Shown piece by piece: positions 46,747-57,337 of a stretch of DNA of 64,000 nt (position 1 is its first letter; the number at the start of each line of letters is the position of its first letter). This DNA comes from an uncultured Chlorobiaceae bacterium. GTDB taxonomy: Bacteria; Bacteroidota; Chlorobiia; Chlorobiales; Chlorobiaceae. The position numbers were made by a program, and so were the translations under genes. The stretch is taken from NCBI GenBank assembly GCA_903994455.1, contig CAJEXI010000007.1, positions 1-64,000 on the forward strand, written 5' to 3'. Under the pieces are notes generated by a model. That model saw only the letters and a program-made list of their open reading frames with translations. It ran no database searches and was not told where the DNA came from.

Positions 46747-49359
46747 ATGTTTATCAGACAAAAAACCCTGTTTCTTGCCATATTCAGCTTTTGTCTGTTG
46801 GCTGTTCCTCTTTTTTGTGGGGTGAGGCTCTCTGCTGCTGAAAAGTCAGAAAAGCGGAATCAAGTTGATCCGGTTGATTCGTTTTCCAGAACAGGAGGTC
46901 TGACAAGAACAGTGCTGTTTGCTGCCAGGGATTCGGTGATCTACAACATCGATGGGCGAACCATGGAGTTGTGGGGGAATGCCCGTATTGATCATGAAGA
47001 GACCAGTGTCAAAGCTCCAAAAATTATCATTGATCTTAATACATCTTTGTTTCATGCTTTTGGTATTGTGGACTCCTCGAAAACACGTGCTGAGCCCGCT
47101 GTTTTTACTGACCGACAGGGGAGCTTCAATGCAGAAACAATGACCTATAATTTAAAAACCAAAAGGGGAGAGACGACAAATGTTTTATCCTCTTCCAGGC
47201 AGCTTATTTTTAGCGGAGAGCATGTTACAAGGCTTGAAAATGGTGAGATGATCATCAGTGATGGTACGTTTACCACTTGTGATAATCAGTCCCCCCATTA
47301 CTGGTTTTCCTCCTCTCAGATGACGGTTATTCCTGACAAAAAGATTATTGCAAAGCCTCTGATTATGTATATCAGACCGGAAATTTTTTCTGCACGCCTT
47401 CCGGCTCTTCCAATTCTGGCTCTGCCTTATATGGTTTTTCCGTTAAATCAAGCTCGATCGTCGGGTTTTCTCACGCCTGGTCTCGGCAATAACAGCCGTA
47501 TGGGTTACTATTTGTCGAATTTTGGTTATTTCTGGGCCATTGATGATCGGATGGATTTCAGGCTTGACGGGGACATATCGTTTAATGGAGGTTGGCGTCT
47601 TGGTGAAAGGTTTCGCTTTAAAAAAACGAATAGCTTTTCTGGTGAAATTTCGGGAGAGTACAAAGAGTATCCCGCATATAGTGACTGGAATGCGAAAATT
47701 ATCTACAACCAGGTTTTCGACTCTTCGACCAGATTTGATGTCAACATCCTGCTTCAGGGCGCACCACAGGGTTACGACCTGAATTCAATGAATTCGATAA
47801 CCATGGTAACTCAGCAATCCAATGCGCGTGCGGCTTTGGCAAAAACGTTCAATGAAGAGAACAGTATTGCTGCAATTACCTATAATCGTTCCGAAGATTT
47901 GAGTACTCACAATGCCACCCAGGCCATGGATGCGTCGTTCTACCAGAACCGGATGTATCCGTTTCGTTCTGGTTTTCCGGTTGATAACTGGAGATCGAAT
48001 GTTTCGCTCTCTACCGGTGCATCTTTCCGAGGGATGTCAACATCGCAGAGTACTTCGGGTTATTCGGCAAACGCTAATGTTGAGATGGGGTACTACCGTG
48101 AATTTGCTCAGGGCTCCAAGGCACTGTTTACCCAGGGACTCAGCTTGCAAGCATCGCAACCGGTCTCCGGATTCTATAATAATGGGATCAATAGTGGCAC
48201 AACGATGTTTGTTCCCCTTCGTATGCAATCAACATTGTTTCGTTATTTCAATATTAATCCTGGCGTAACCTTTATCCATTCACTCTCTCCAGATGGCGAA
48301 AATGAGGATATTTCAACAACAGTGTTGGCTGTTGACGTGGCTACCAGACTCTATGGAACTTTTGAATCGGCGACTATCGAGCATCTTCTTGGGCTCAATG
48401 CGTTGCGCCATACCTTTATGCCAACAATCACTTACCGATGGAACCCTGCGTTTTCCGGAAATAGGTATAATTGCTATCAAAATATCTATGACTGGACCGA
48501 TCCTCAACTCTTCAACCGGCTTGACAACACTACCTATGCAGGTATTCCTGAAGGGCAAAGTACTGTCGGCATTTCTCTGAAAAATCTTCTTCAGGGTAAA
48601 AGAGGGGGGGCTCACTCCTCGTTAGCCGATGATGGATCCCTTGCTGGAGAACAGACAATCCAGCTCCTCACCTTCAATGCGACGACGGCGTACAATTTTA
48701 ATGCCGATGCTCTTCATCTGGCGCCAGTGATTTTGACTGCGTCAAGCAATGTTTTGTCGCCAAACCTTCTTTTCAGTTCGGGGGCCATGTATGATATTTA
48801 CAGTTCCGATCCGTTGACTGGTGACAGAATCAATCGCTTCAACAGTGATGATGGTAATGGATTATTTCGTTTTATCAAGGGTTTTTTGAACATGAGCATG
48901 AGTATTCAAGGCAACCGCGAAGCTACCACTTCTTCGTTGCCATCGGTGCCAACAACTCCGTTATTGGTCATGCCGAACGCCACGCAGTCTATATTTCTTA
49001 ATCGTTTTAATCCGAACTACTTCAGCCGTATTGATTACCGACAGCCATGGCAGATCCAGTTTTCCCTGTTTCTGCAATCCGACAGGAGCAATCCGCTTGT
49101 GCCAGTCACAACTTCGCTGATCAATGCATCGGCAACAGCGTCGTTGTCAAAAGAGTGGCAGGTGGTTTTGAATACCGGGTACGATTTTCAAAACAGCAAG
49201 CTGGCTTTCCCTGTGCTCTATCTTAATCGAGACCTTCATTGCTGGCAGATGAGCTTCCAGAGCATTCCTTTTGGGCAGTTTCGGAGCTATGCTGTCCAAA
49301 TTGGCCTTAAAGCTCCAATGAGCAATCTTAGTTTCAAAGCAGGCAAAGGAGCATATTAG
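46747..49359 (+). CDS. lptD: LPS-assembly protein LptD/OstA family
   Basis: An 870-residue outer-membrane protein from ATG 46747. A signal peptide (residues about 1-30) is followed by an OstA-type periplasmic jellyroll (VIYNIDGRTMELWGNARIDHEETSVKAPKIIID-like repeats up to about 180) and then a long beta-barrel of about 650 residues. LptD with LptE inserts lipopolysaccharide into the outer leaflet. Sequence drift from proteobacterial LptD is large, but domain order is convincing. It is divergent from the haem-porin gene. Confidence 0.85.
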   Translation: MFIRQKTLFLAIFSFCLLAVPLFCGVRLSAAEKSEKRNQVDPVDSFSRTGGLTRTVLFAARDSVIYNIDGRTMELWGNARIDHEETSVKAPKIIIDLNTSLFHAFGIVDSSKTRAEPAVFTDRQGSFNAETMTYNLKTKRGETTNVLSSSRQLIFSGEHVTRLENGEMIISDGTFTTCDNQSPHYWFSSSQMTVIPDKKIIAKPLIMYIRPEIFSARLPALPILALPYMVFPLNQARSSGFLTPGLGNNSRMGYYLSNFGYFWAIDDRMDFRLDGDISFNGGWRLGERFRFKKTNSFSGEISGEYKEYPAYSDWNAKIIYNQVFDSSTRFDVNILLQGAPQGYDLNSMNSITMVTQQSNARAALAKTFNEENSIAAITYNRSEDLSTHNATQAMDASFYQNRMYPFRSGFPVDNWRSNVSLSTGASFRGMSTSQSTSGYSANANVEMGYYREFAQGSKALFTQGLSLQASQPVSGFYNNGINSGTTMFVPLRMQSTLFRYFNINPGVTFIHSLSPDGENEDISTTVLAVDVATRLYGTFESATIEHLLGLNALRHTFMPTITYRWNPAFSGNRYNCYQNIYDWTDPQLFNRLDNTTYAGIPEGQSTVGISLKNLLQGKRGGAHSSLADDGSLAGEQTIQLLTFNATTAYNFNADALHLAPVILTASSNVLSPNLLFSSGAMYDIYSSDPLTGDRINRFNSDDGNGLFRFIKGFLNMSMSIQGNREATTSSLPSVPTTPLLVMPNATQSIFLNRFNPNYFSRIDYRQPWQIQFSLFLQSDRSNPLVPVTTSLINASATASLSKEWQVVLNTGYDFQNSKLAFPVLYLNRDLHCWQMSFQSIPFGQFRSYAVQIGLKAPMSNLSFKAGKGAY

Positions 49360-49365
49360 TTCTTC

Positions 49366-50247
49366 TCATGGAGTGCTCTGAATCAGGCCAAGGAGCAGCG
49401 ATAGTCGGTTGTTGAACTCTTCATGAGCATCGTGGTGGATACAGTGTGAAGCCTTGGGGATGATATAGGCACCTGCCTGCGGAAGAAGCTGCTGAAATTC
49501 AGGGATAATCTTGTGTGGCGGGAGGGCTACATCTTCTGCTCCCCAGACAAGAAAGGCCGCTCCCTTGTAATTGCATGGTTTTGGAAGGTGATCGAGCCTG
49601 AAATCGAGCGGACGTTTGGAGGGCGAGAGGTAAGAAAATTGTGCACCTCTGTCCTGGAGTGGCAGGGTGAACAGGTTGATCAGCTTGTCATCAACCTTAC
49701 TTTGATTAAAATATGTTGGCATGAGGCTCTGACCCACGGCAACAGGATTTGCAAAGGCGGCCAGAAGCATCTCGCCAATGAGAGGTGAGGCGACAAGACC
49801 GAAAAACAGATTGCTCATGCCATCCATCGTGTCTCCAAAAAGGCCGGAAGGGTTGACGAGTACAAGGGCTTTGACTTTTTCAGGCTGATAGTGGGCAAAG
49901 TAGACTGCGCTTGCGGCACCCATCGAATGGCCGACAATAATGACCGAGTCAAGTTTTTTCAGCAAAAGAAACGTTTCGATTTGTGAGGCAAACAGTTCGA
50001 GACAGTAGCGCACATTGGGTTTTTGTGATTTGCCAAACCCGATCAAATCCATGGCATAGATTTTATGTTCACGGGCAAATACTGGAATATTCAGATTCCA
50101 GTGCTCAATCATACCGCCATAACCATGGAGAAAAAGGAGTGGAGTTTTTTCAGCGTTTTCCTCTCCAAATTCCTGGTATCGGATTTTGGCTTCGTTTTCA
50201 GGAGATAGTTGCCATAGAAAATATTGATCTTTCGCCATGTTGCTCAT
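49366..50247 (-). CDS. Alpha/beta hydrolase
   Basis: A 293-residue serine hydrolase. The first strand-turn is [14 protein letters not shown], the nucleophile is the serine in VGHSMGAAS (near 108), aspartate probably in [10 protein letters not shown] and histidine in KASHCIHHD. It resembles chloroplast/cyanobacterial-type hydrolases seen near pigment genes, but the substrate is unknown. It is convergent with lptD (6 bases between stops). An inner ATG gives a start 3 codons later. Confidence 0.85.
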   Translation of the reverse strand: MSNMAKDQYFLWQLSPENEAKIRYQEFGEENAEKTPLLFLHGYGGMIEHWNLNIPVFAREHKIYAMDLIGFGKSQKPNVRYCLELFASQIETFLLLKKLDSVIIVGHSMGAASAVYFAHYQPEKVKALVLVNPSGLFGDTMDGMSNLFFGLVASPLIGEMLLAAFANPVAVGQSLMPTYFNQSKVDDKLINLFTLPLQDRGAQFSYLSPSKRPLDFRLDHLPKPCNYKGAAFLVWGAEDVALPPHKIIPEFQQLLPQAGAYIIPKASHCIHHDAHEEFNNRLSLLLGLIQSTP

Positions 50248-50385
50248 ACTATAAATCAGTGAAATATTCAGAGTGGGAAAAACTTATAGGCCAATATACC
50301 TGTTAAAAAAATAATAATTGAAAGATATTGCTTAATATCTGTAACTGGACATGATTTGTCCTGATTAATTAAAGTTCCAATAACT

Positions 50386-50799
50386 ATGCTTCAGGTTTCC
50401 CGAAAATTTGAATATGGGCTTCATGCGGTTACCTACCTGGCAACGAAGGGGCTGGGCAGGGTTGTTACCGTCAAGGAGATGGCTGATGATATTGGCTTTT
50501 CACAGGAGTTTCTTGCAAAGGCCATGCAGAGTCTCAATCGGGCTGGTATCGCCTCTTCAGTTCAGGGTGTCAATGGAGGCTATACCCTCGGCAGGGCGAC
50601 GGCTGAAATTACTGTTGCCGATATTGCGCTTGCCATTGAAGGAAAGCCGCATCTGGTGCGCTGTAGCGTGAAGGCAGACAGTTGTGAGGTTTTTTCCTCT
50701 TGCCATCACCGGGTTTATATGAGTGCTCTGCAGCATAAAATCCAGGATCTTTTGGGGGCGACGACCATTTACTCGCTTTTGCAGCAAATCGCTCCATGA
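50386..50799 (+). CDS. Rrf2-family Fe-S-type transcriptional regulator
   Basis: A 137-residue Rrf2 regulator. The N-terminal winged helix (MLQVSRKFEYGLHAVTYLA, then SQEFLAKAMQSLNRAGI) is complete. Cysteines near 92-105 (RCSVKADSCEVFSSC: C-x6-C-x5-C) match the cluster-binding triad of IscR/NsrR-like members, so it may sense iron-sulfur status, NO or redox. Targets are not evident; uvrA follows after 127 bases. Confidence 0.88.
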   Translation: MLQVSRKFEYGLHAVTYLATKGLGRVVTVKEMADDIGFSQEFLAKAMQSLNRAGIASSVQGVNGGYTLGRATAEITVADIALAIEGKPHLVRCSVKADSCEVFSSCHHRVYMSALQHKIQDLLGATTIYSLLQQIAP

Positions 50800-50926
50800 T
50801 CACCTCTCCGTAAAAAAAGTTTTTTTTGATGCGCTTCATTCTGTGTTTATTGTCACCGGGTTCGGTGGTATTCTTTTTGAAGCACTTCCCGTTTGATCTT
50901 TACCTGAAACCAGATGACACTGAATT

Positions 50927-53773
50927 ATGACCATAACTAGGCTCAGCAATTCGGCTTTTGCTGAAACGAGTCTGCCGGATATTGTCCTCAAAGGTATTAA
51001 TACCCATAATCTTCGAAATATCTCGGTTTGTATTCCCCGCAACAAGTTTGTTGTGTTGACGGGTGTGAGCGGATCGGGTAAATCAAGTCTCGCTTTCGAT
51101 ACCCTTTATGCTGAAGGTCATCGCCGCTATGTGGAATCACTGTCGGCGTATGTGCGGCAGTTTCTTGAACGCATGCCTCGGCCCGATATCGAAAGTGTTG
51201 AAGGAATTGCGCCTGCCATTGCCATTGAGCAGAAACCTATTCCGAAAAATCCCCGTTCTACAGTTGGAACGGTATCGGAGATTTATGACTATCTCCGGCT
51301 GCTCTATGCCCGGATTGGCAAAATCTATTCTCGCGATACCAATGAGCTGGTTCTGAAGCATACTCCCGACGATGTGAGTCTGCATGCAGGTTTTTTTGAG
51401 GAGGGAACAAAATTTTATGCTGGCTTCTTTTTTCCTGTCCATAAGGATGCTGGCCATAACAGCCGTACCGTGCAGGATGAAATTGCGAATCTTCTGAAAA
51501 AAGGTTTTTTCAGGGTTGTCGCCGGGGATGAGATTCTTGATCTCAACCAGGATGGGGCATGCAAGAGGGTGCTTGATATGTCGATATCCGAGCGTTCATC
51601 CCTTCTGGTCCTGGTTGACCGTTTTGTGGCACGGCACGATGACAAGTCTTTCAGCCGGGTTTCGCAGGCGGCGGAGAGCTGTTTCAATGAGTCGGGAGGC
51701 TATGCTGTTCTGAAGGTTGTTGGAGGTAAAACCTGCCTCTTCAGCGACCGACTCGAACTGAATGGCATTGAATATCAGGAGCCTTCACCCCAGCTTTTTG
51801 CTTTTAATTCCCCTATAGGTGCCTGCACAACCTGTCAGGGCTTTGGTCGTATTGCTGGTATTGATGAGGATATTGTTGTGCCGAACAAGTCTCTTTCGAT
51901 TAAAGAGGGTGCCATCGCGTGCTGGAATTCGGAAAAATATCGTTGGAATCTCCATGAGCTGCTTGATCGAGCAGAAGCTATGAATATTTCTGTCAATGTT
52001 CCTTATGAAAAGCTCTCCTACACGCAAAAAGAGCTTGTCTGGAAGGGTAGTTCGGATGGACGTTATATGGGTATCCGGCATTTTTTTGCTGAAATAGAGA
52101 AAGAGGCCGGTTACAAAATGCACTATCGGGTCTTTTTAAGTCGCTATCGTGGTTATGCGGTCTGTCCTGATTGTGAAGGGAGTCGCCTGAATCCTGATGC
52201 ACGGCTGGTCAGGGTTTCGGGTCGTCATATCGGTGAGGTTTCTCGCATGAATATTTCAGAGGCTTCCGATTTTTTCAAAAATCTTGATATTTCACCTTTC
52301 GACCGCAAGGTGGCAGAGGTTATTTTGCAGGAAATCATCAAGCGTCTGGGTTATCTGCTTGATGTGGGCTTGAATTACCTTTCACTTGATCGTCTGACCC
52401 ACACCCTGAGCGGCGGCGAGTTTCAGCGCATCAACCTCTCAACCTCCCTGGGTTCTCCGCTTGTCGGGGCAATCTATATTCTTGATGAGCCAAGCATCGG
52501 GCTCCATCAGAGTGATTCTGCACGACTGATCACGCTGCTCAGAAAGCTGCGCGACCTGGGTAACACGGTAGTGGTTGTGGAGCATGACCGGGAAATCATT
52601 GATGCGGCTGATGAAGTGATTGATCTCGGCCCTTATGCGGGGCGGCTTGGTGGTGATGTGGTTTTTCATGGTTCGGTAACAGCAATGAAGGCAACAGGGA
52701 ACTCTCTGACAGCCCAGTATATGAAGGGCACAAAACGCATTCCTGTGCCGCAGCTTCGCAGAACGCCAAATTTCAGCGCCTGTATCGAAATTATTGGTGC
52801 CATGCAGAATAACCTGAAGAATATTGATGTGCGTTTTCCTCTTGGTGTCATGACCTGCGTTACTGGCGTGAGCGGGTCAGGCAAGTCCACCCTGGTCAAT
52901 GATATTCTCAACAAAGGTGTTATGAAGGAAAAGGGTGCATTGAAGGAGAATGTGGGAACTCACCGCTCAATTTCAGGCGCATGGCTTGTTGATCGTGTCG
53001 AACATGTTGACCAGTCTCCCATTGGAAAATCAAGTCGCAGCAATCCCGTCACCTACCTGAAAATATTTGACGACATTCGTAATCTGTTTGCGCAGACGAT
53101 CGATGCCCGGCAAAAGGGGTGGAAGGCCGGTTATTTTTCGTTCAACATTCCGGGCGGTCGTTGCGAGACCTGTGCCGGGGAGGGAAGTGTCCATATTGAG
53201 ATGCAGTTTCTTGCTGACATAGAGGCTGTTTGTGAAGATTGTGGCGGCTTGCGGTACAAACCAGACACTCTTGAAGTGAAGTACCAGGGCAGGTCTATTG
53301 CTGAGGTGCTCGACATAACGGTAGAGGAGGCGATCACTTTTTTCAGCAATGAGAAGGGGATTGCAAGAAAACTTATGGTGCTCGACGAGGTAGGGCTGGG
53401 CTATATCCGGCTTGGTCAGTCGTCAAGCACCCTTTCTGGAGGTGAGGCCCAGCGCCTCAAGCTGGCAAGTTTCATTGCCCATGCCGATGTGGCGCACACC
53501 CTTTTTATTTTCGATGAGCCGACAACCGGTTTGCATTTTGAGGATATCAACAAGCTGATCCGCTGTTTTGAAAAACTTCTTGAACAGAAGAACACCCTTA
53601 TCGTTATAGAACACAACCCCGATATTATCAAGCAGGCCGACTGGATTATTGATCTTGGGCCTGGTGCCGGGGATAAAGGTGGTTGTCTTGTTGCGGAAGG
53701 GACTCCCGAAGAGATTGCTGCCCGGGAGGATTCTCTGACCGGCAGATATCTCAAGCCATCGTTCGACTACTGA
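50927..53773 (+). CDS. uvrA: Excinuclease ABC subunit A (UvrA)
   Basis: A 948-residue DNA damage sensor of nucleotide excision repair. Two ABC ATPase modules are present: Walker A GVSGSGKSSLAFDTLYAEG (near 45) and GVSGSGKSTLVND (near 650), each with a LSGGE signature (HTLSGGEFQRI and STLSGGEAQRL). Zinc-binding CxxC pairs occur at ACTTCQGFG/VCPDCEGS and RCETCAGEGS/VCEDCGGLRY. The length fits full UvrA. It works with UvrB and UvrC, not in the window. Confidence 0.97.
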   Translation: MTITRLSNSAFAETSLPDIVLKGINTHNLRNISVCIPRNKFVVLTGVSGSGKSSLAFDTLYAEGHRRYVESLSAYVRQFLERMPRPDIESVEGIAPAIAIEQKPIPKNPRSTVGTVSEIYDYLRLLYARIGKIYSRDTNELVLKHTPDDVSLHAGFFEEGTKFYAGFFFPVHKDAGHNSRTVQDEIANLLKKGFFRVVAGDEILDLNQDGACKRVLDMSISERSSLLVLVDRFVARHDDKSFSRVSQAAESCFNESGGYAVLKVVGGKTCLFSDRLELNGIEYQEPSPQLFAFNSPIGACTTCQGFGRIAGIDEDIVVPNKSLSIKEGAIACWNSEKYRWNLHELLDRAEAMNISVNVPYEKLSYTQKELVWKGSSDGRYMGIRHFFAEIEKEAGYKMHYRVFLSRYRGYAVCPDCEGSRLNPDARLVRVSGRHIGEVSRMNISEASDFFKNLDISPFDRKVAEVILQEIIKRLGYLLDVGLNYLSLDRLTHTLSGGEFQRINLSTSLGSPLVGAIYILDEPSIGLHQSDSARLITLLRKLRDLGNTVVVVEHDREIIDAADEVIDLGPYAGRLGGDVVFHGSVTAMKATGNSLTAQYMKGTKRIPVPQLRRTPNFSACIEIIGAMQNNLKNIDVRFPLGVMTCVTGVSGSGKSTLVNDILNKGVMKEKGALKENVGTHRSISGAWLVDRVEHVDQSPIGKSSRSNPVTYLKIFDDIRNLFAQTIDARQKGWKAGYFSFNIPGGRCETCAGEGSVHIEMQFLADIEAVCEDCGGLRYKPDTLEVKYQGRSIAEVLDITVEEAITFFSNEKGIARKLMVLDEVGLGYIRLGQSSSTLSGGEAQRLKLASFIAHADVAHTLFIFDEPTTGLHFEDINKLIRCFEKLLEQKNTLIVIEHNPDIIKQADWIIDLGPGAGDKGGCLVAEGTPEEIAAREDSLTGRYLKPSFDY

Positions 53774-53782
53774 ACTGGCTCT

Positions 53783-54067
53783 TCATCGTTTTATGGGGTT
53801 GTCTCCATCATGCACACCACCGTGAAGCCTGATATGCGGGAAGTGTGACAGCGCCGTGCGTTCAACCCATACCGTTTTTCCTTTGCTGAACCCGGTTTCA
53901 TTTTCGGTTACCGAAAGCCGGTTTTTGGCGAGCGCCTCGATTTCCTGCAAAAGAACCGCGAGCAACCGGTCTTCGGCGGTTGCCGTGTCGTCCTCCATTT
54001 TCGACCTGATACTTGTCAGTTTTTCCATGGTGACTTTACCGAGGGTGTTATAGAATGGCTGTGTCAT
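53783..54067 (-). CDS. Conserved-looking small hypothetical protein
   Basis: A 94-residue protein without signal or membrane segments, with a helical N-terminal two-thirds (TLGKVTMEKLTSIRSKMEDDTATAEDRLLAVLLQEIEALAK). Function is unknown and I cannot name a family. It is convergent with uvrA (9 bases between stops) and divergent from groESL, whose CIRCE operator lies between them. Confidence 0.5.
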   Translation of the reverse strand: MTQPFYNTLGKVTMEKLTSIRSKMEDDTATAEDRLLAVLLQEIEALAKNRLSVTENETGFSKGKTVWVERTALSHFPHIRLHGGVHDGDNPIKR

Positions 54068-54114
54068 TATTTTTTTTGGATGAGTGGGTATTTTTATTAT
54101 TATTGAACTGTTTT

Positions 54115-54141
54115 TAGCACTCTCCTTGTCTGAGTGCTAAA
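54115..54141. promoter_or_regulatory. CIRCE operator (HrcA binding site) upstream of groES
   Basis: TTAGCACTC-N9-GAGTGCTAA, a perfect match to the CIRCE consensus with the canonical nine-base spacer, 61 bases before the groES start. HrcA (gene at 17530-18585) should bind here and repress groESL without heat stress. Confidence 0.97.
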
Positions 54142-54202
54142 AACATGAATTATTTTCCATAGTATCTTACTATTAAATCCAAAACCCAAACAAGAGAAGA
54201 CA

Positions 54203-54487
54203 ATGAACTTGAAACCCCTAGCTGATCGAGTTATTGTTAAGCCTGCAGCGGCGGAAGAGAAAACCAAAGGCGGCCTTTATATTCCTGATACAGGGAAAGA
54301 AAAACCGCAGTATGGTGAAGTTGTTGCCGTAGGAACAGGTAAAATTGCCGACAGCGGTCAACTGCTTGCAATGCAGGTCAAGGCTGGCGACAAAGTACTT
54401 TACGGCAAATATTCCGGCACTGAAGTAAGTGTTGAAGGCGAGGATTACCTCATCATGCGCGAGTCGGACATCTTTGCTATTCTTTAG
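54203..54487 (+). CDS. groES: Co-chaperonin GroES
   Basis: A 94-residue Hsp10, the lid of the GroEL chamber. [26 protein letters not shown] covers the N-terminal strand and mobile loop region; [24 protein letters not shown] is the C-terminal barrel. Under the upstream CIRCE element, and followed by groEL after 42 bases. Confidence 0.98.
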   Translation: MNLKPLADRVIVKPAAAEEKTKGGLYIPDTGKEKPQYGEVVAVGTGKIADSGQLLAMQVKAGDKVLYGKYSGTEVSVEGEDYLIMRESDIFAIL

Positions 54488-54529
54488 TTTTACTAAAATT
54501 TAATAACCTTATTGGAGGAACGCTGAACA

Positions 54530-56173
54530 ATGACTGCTAAAGATATTCTTTTTGACTCTGAAGCCAGAGCAAAACTTAAAGTTGGCGTTGACAAACTCGC
54601 CAATGCCGTGAAGGTTACTCTCGGACCTGCCGGGCGTAATGTGCTTATCGACAAAAAATTTGGAGCTCCAACTTCAACCAAAGACGGTGTTACTGTTGCA
54701 AAAGAGATTGAACTTTCTGATCCTTTTGAAAACATGGGTGCCCAGATGGTGCGCGAAGTTGCATCAAAAACCAGCGATGTTGCCGGTGATGGCACCACAA
54801 CAGCGACTGTTCTTGCCCAGGCTATCTATCGTGAAGGCCTGAAGAACGTCACTGCTGGCGCTCGTCCGATTGACCTGAAAAGAGGCATCGACCGTGCGGT
54901 GAAAGAGGTTGTTCAGGAGCTGAGAAACATCAGCCGCAACATCTCCGGTAAAAAAGAGATTGCACAAGTTGGAACCATCTCCGCCAACAACGATCCTGAA
55001 ATCGGTGAACTGATTGCCGAAGCGATGGACAAGGTTGGAAAAGATGGTGTTATTACTGTTGAAGAGGCCAAGGGAATGGATACGGAGCTGAAGGTTGTTG
55101 AAGGTATGCAGTTTGATCGTGGCTACCTCTCGCCATATTTCGTGACCAATTCCGAGACCATGGATGCAGAACTCGAAGATCCGCTGATTCTTATCTACGA
55201 CAAGAAGATCAGCAACATGAAGGAACTTCTTCCTATTCTTGAAAAATCGGCACAGTCAGGTCGTCCGCTGCTTATCATCTCAGAAGATATCGAAGGCGAA
55301 GCGCTTGCAACCATCGTTGTCAACAAGCTCCGTGGCACCCTGAGAGTTTGCGCAGTCAAGGCCCCGGGCTTTGGTGATCGTCGCAAAGCCATGCTTGAGG
55401 ACATCGCTGTTCTTACTGGTGGTACTGTTATTTCTGAAGAGAAAGGCTATAAACTCGAAAATGCAGCTATCTCCTATCTTGGTCAGGCTGGTCGTGTCAC
55501 CGTCGACAAGGACAACACCATTATTGTTGAAGGTAAAGGCACCCCTGAGTTGATCAAGGCTCGCATCAACGAGATCAAGGGACAGATCGAAAAAACAACC
55601 TCTGATTACGATACTGAAAAGCTGCAGGAACGTCTTGCAAAACTTTCAGGCGGCGTTGCTGTTCTTAACATTGGAGCGTCTACCGAAGTTGAGATGAAAG
55701 AGAAGAAAGCCCGTGTTGAAGATGCGCTGCACGCTACCCGCGCTGCTGTGCAGGAAGGTATTGTTGTCGGTGGCGGTGTTGCCCTGATCCGTGCGATCAA
55801 GGGTCTTGACAGAGCGATTGCAGACAATGAAGATCAGAAGACCGGTATTGAAATTATCCGCCGTGCGCTCGAAGAGCCACTTCGCCAGATTGTTGCCAAC
55901 ACAGGCACCACCGATGGCGCTGTTGTGCTTGAGAAGGTCAAGGCCGGAACCGGTGATTTTGGTTTCAATGCCAGAACAGAACAGTACGAAAACCTGGTTG
56001 AGGCCGGTGTTGTCGATCCTACCAAGGTGACCAGAAGCGCTCTTGAGAACGCGGCATCAGTTGCCAGTATTCTTTTGACAACCGAAGCTGCCATTTCTGA
56101 CATCAAGGAAGATAAATCCGACATGCCGGCAATGCCTCCAGGCGGAATGGGTGGTATGGGCGGCATGTATTAA
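54530..56173 (+). CDS. groEL: Chaperonin GroEL (Hsp60)
   Basis: A 547-residue chaperonin that folds proteins in an ATP-driven cage. [17 protein letters not shown], the ATP-site [14 protein letters not shown] and the C-terminal GGM repeats ([10 protein letters not shown]) are present. Second gene of groESL; a terminator follows at 56200-56232. GroEL also stabilises HrcA, which links chaperone load to repression. Confidence 0.98.
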   Translation: MTAKDILFDSEARAKLKVGVDKLANAVKVTLGPAGRNVLIDKKFGAPTSTKDGVTVAKEIELSDPFENMGAQMVREVASKTSDVAGDGTTTATVLAQAIYREGLKNVTAGARPIDLKRGIDRAVKEVVQELRNISRNISGKKEIAQVGTISANNDPEIGELIAEAMDKVGKDGVITVEEAKGMDTELKVVEGMQFDRGYLSPYFVTNSETMDAELEDPLILIYDKKISNMKELLPILEKSAQSGRPLLIISEDIEGEALATIVVNKLRGTLRVCAVKAPGFGDRRKAMLEDIAVLTGGTVISEEKGYKLENAAISYLGQAGRVTVDKDNTIIVEGKGTPELIKARINEIKGQIEKTTSDYDTEKLQERLAKLSGGVAVLNIGASTEVEMKEKKARVEDALHATRAAVQEGIVVGGGVALIRAIKGLDRAIADNEDQKTGIEIIRRALEEPLRQIVANTGTTDGAVVLEKVKAGTGDFGFNARTEQYENLVEAGVVDPTKVTRSALENAASVASILLTTEAAISDIKEDKSDMPAMPPGGMGGMGGMY

Positions 56174-56199
56174 TTCGGCGCTCAGCACTTTATGTCTTT

Positions 56200-56232
56200 A
56201 AAAAAGCCAGCTTTCGGGTTGGCTTTTTTTTT
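56200..56232 (+). terminator. Rho-independent terminator after groEL
   Basis: AAAAAAGCCA and TGGCTTTTTT pair around a short GC-rich loop, and the T-run continues, 27 bases after the groEL stop. Confidence 0.85.
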
Positions 56233-56250
56233 GTGATTGAGAGCTAATTT

Positions 56251-56562
56251 TTGACATTGCCTGTTGATCGAGCACTCAAGAAGTTGGGGGCGGATTTGTC
56301 GTTGGCACGCCGTCGATGCAGCCTGACCCAGGCTATGCTGGCCGAGCGACTGGGTACATCGGTCACTACGGTACGGCGCATGGAGGAAGGGTGCAGGGGT
56401 ACGGCTCTGCAGTACTTGGAGCGTGCCTTGCAGGTGTTTGGGGAGTTGGACAAACTGGGCGATCTGCTCGATACGGCACAAGATACCATAGGGCTTATGC
56501 TGATGGATGAACGCGTGCCAGTGCGGGTGCGCAAGCCGAGGCAAGGCCAGGGGATTTTGTGA
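56251..56562 (+). CDS. HipB-like XRE antitoxin
   Basis: A 103-residue DNA-binding protein (TTG start at 56251 as read; ORF may begin slightly later). The helix-turn-helix is CSLTQAMLAERLGTSVTTVRRMEEG. Its stop overlaps the ATG of a hipA-like gene (TGATG), the usual hipB-hipA arrangement. The hipA partner is truncated, so this antitoxin is now without a complete toxin. Confidence 0.8.
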   Translation: MTLPVDRALKKLGADLSLARRRCSLTQAMLAERLGTSVTTVRRMEEGCRGTALQYLERALQVFGELDKLGDLLDTAQDTIGLMLMDERVPVRVRKPRQGQGIL

Positions 56563-56985
56563 TGGCTGCTCGCAGCGCAGTACACACTCGTAAGGTTCAG
56601 CTTGAGGTGTGTATCGGCAAAGAAGCTCAGCCAGTGGGGCAGCTTGCTTTTGTCAAAGAGGGTAACCGTGAATATTCAGTTATTACCTACGGCGTAGGTT
56701 GGCTGAGCCATCCGGCACGGTTTTCGGTATCGCCCGATTTGGCGCTGGTGCCCGGTTATCAGGTGTGTAAACCGCGCGGCAAAGAGGATTCTCGCTTCTT
56801 TTTTGCGCTGGCCGACACCGAGCCCGATGCCTGGGGACGGCGAGTCATTGCGCGGGCTCATGCCAAAGCGCGTAAAAATGACCCGACCCTCAAAGCTTTG
56901 ACTGAGCTGGATTACCTGTGCGCGGTGGATGATTTTAGTCGTATCGGAGCACTGCGGTTGCGTAACGATGCTGGCTTTTTTTTTG
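56562..56985 (+). pseudogene. HipA-like kinase, truncated to the N-terminal domain
   Basis: About 140 residues resemble HipA: VQLEVCIGKEAQPVGQLAFV, DTEPDAWGRRVIARAHAKA and DFSRIGALRLRNDAGF match the N-terminal HipA domain and the start of the kinase lobe. At about 56971-56985, after a run of nine T, similarity stops and the frame joins unrelated sequence that ends at 57152. The catalytic kinase domain (about 300 residues) is missing. The break directly abuts an AbiEi-like fragment in the next frame, which points to a deletion. Confidence 0.7.
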
Positions 56986-57213
56986 CGTACAGTGGCGCAA
57001 GGTCCACTTTACAAGACCCTCTTGAGTCGAGCAGTGCAGGCTGGATATTTGGTACGGGTTTGTCGTGGTCTGTATCTGTATGTTCAGGTGATGCCGTCCA
57101 GTGGCTTGTTGCTTTTTCATGCCGCAGCACGCTTGCGTGCCGATGGCTTTAACTACCTTAGTCTGGAGACGGTTCTCAGTGATGCGGGTGTTATTTCACA
57201 ACCAGTGGCTTGA
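56981..57213 (+). pseudogene. AbiEi-like antitoxin fragment
   Basis: In the +1 frame relative to hipA', TVAQGPLYKTLLSRAVQAGYL, VRVCRGLYLY and FNYLSLETVLSDAGVISQ match the N-terminal winged helix and following segment of AbiEi (type IV) antitoxins. There is no start codon in context (it is fused in sequence to hipA') and it stops at 57213 well short of the usual length. It is a remnant. Confidence 0.65.
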
Positions 57214-57337
57214 TATTGCAGGCCGAAAGTTGCGTAGAGATATTTATGGATAAGGTGGTGGCGTTTGCCTGCTGTGAGTTATTGCAAAAGCTCTTTACTT
57301 ATGTATATTTGAAGAGGATTTGCATAAACGAGATCAC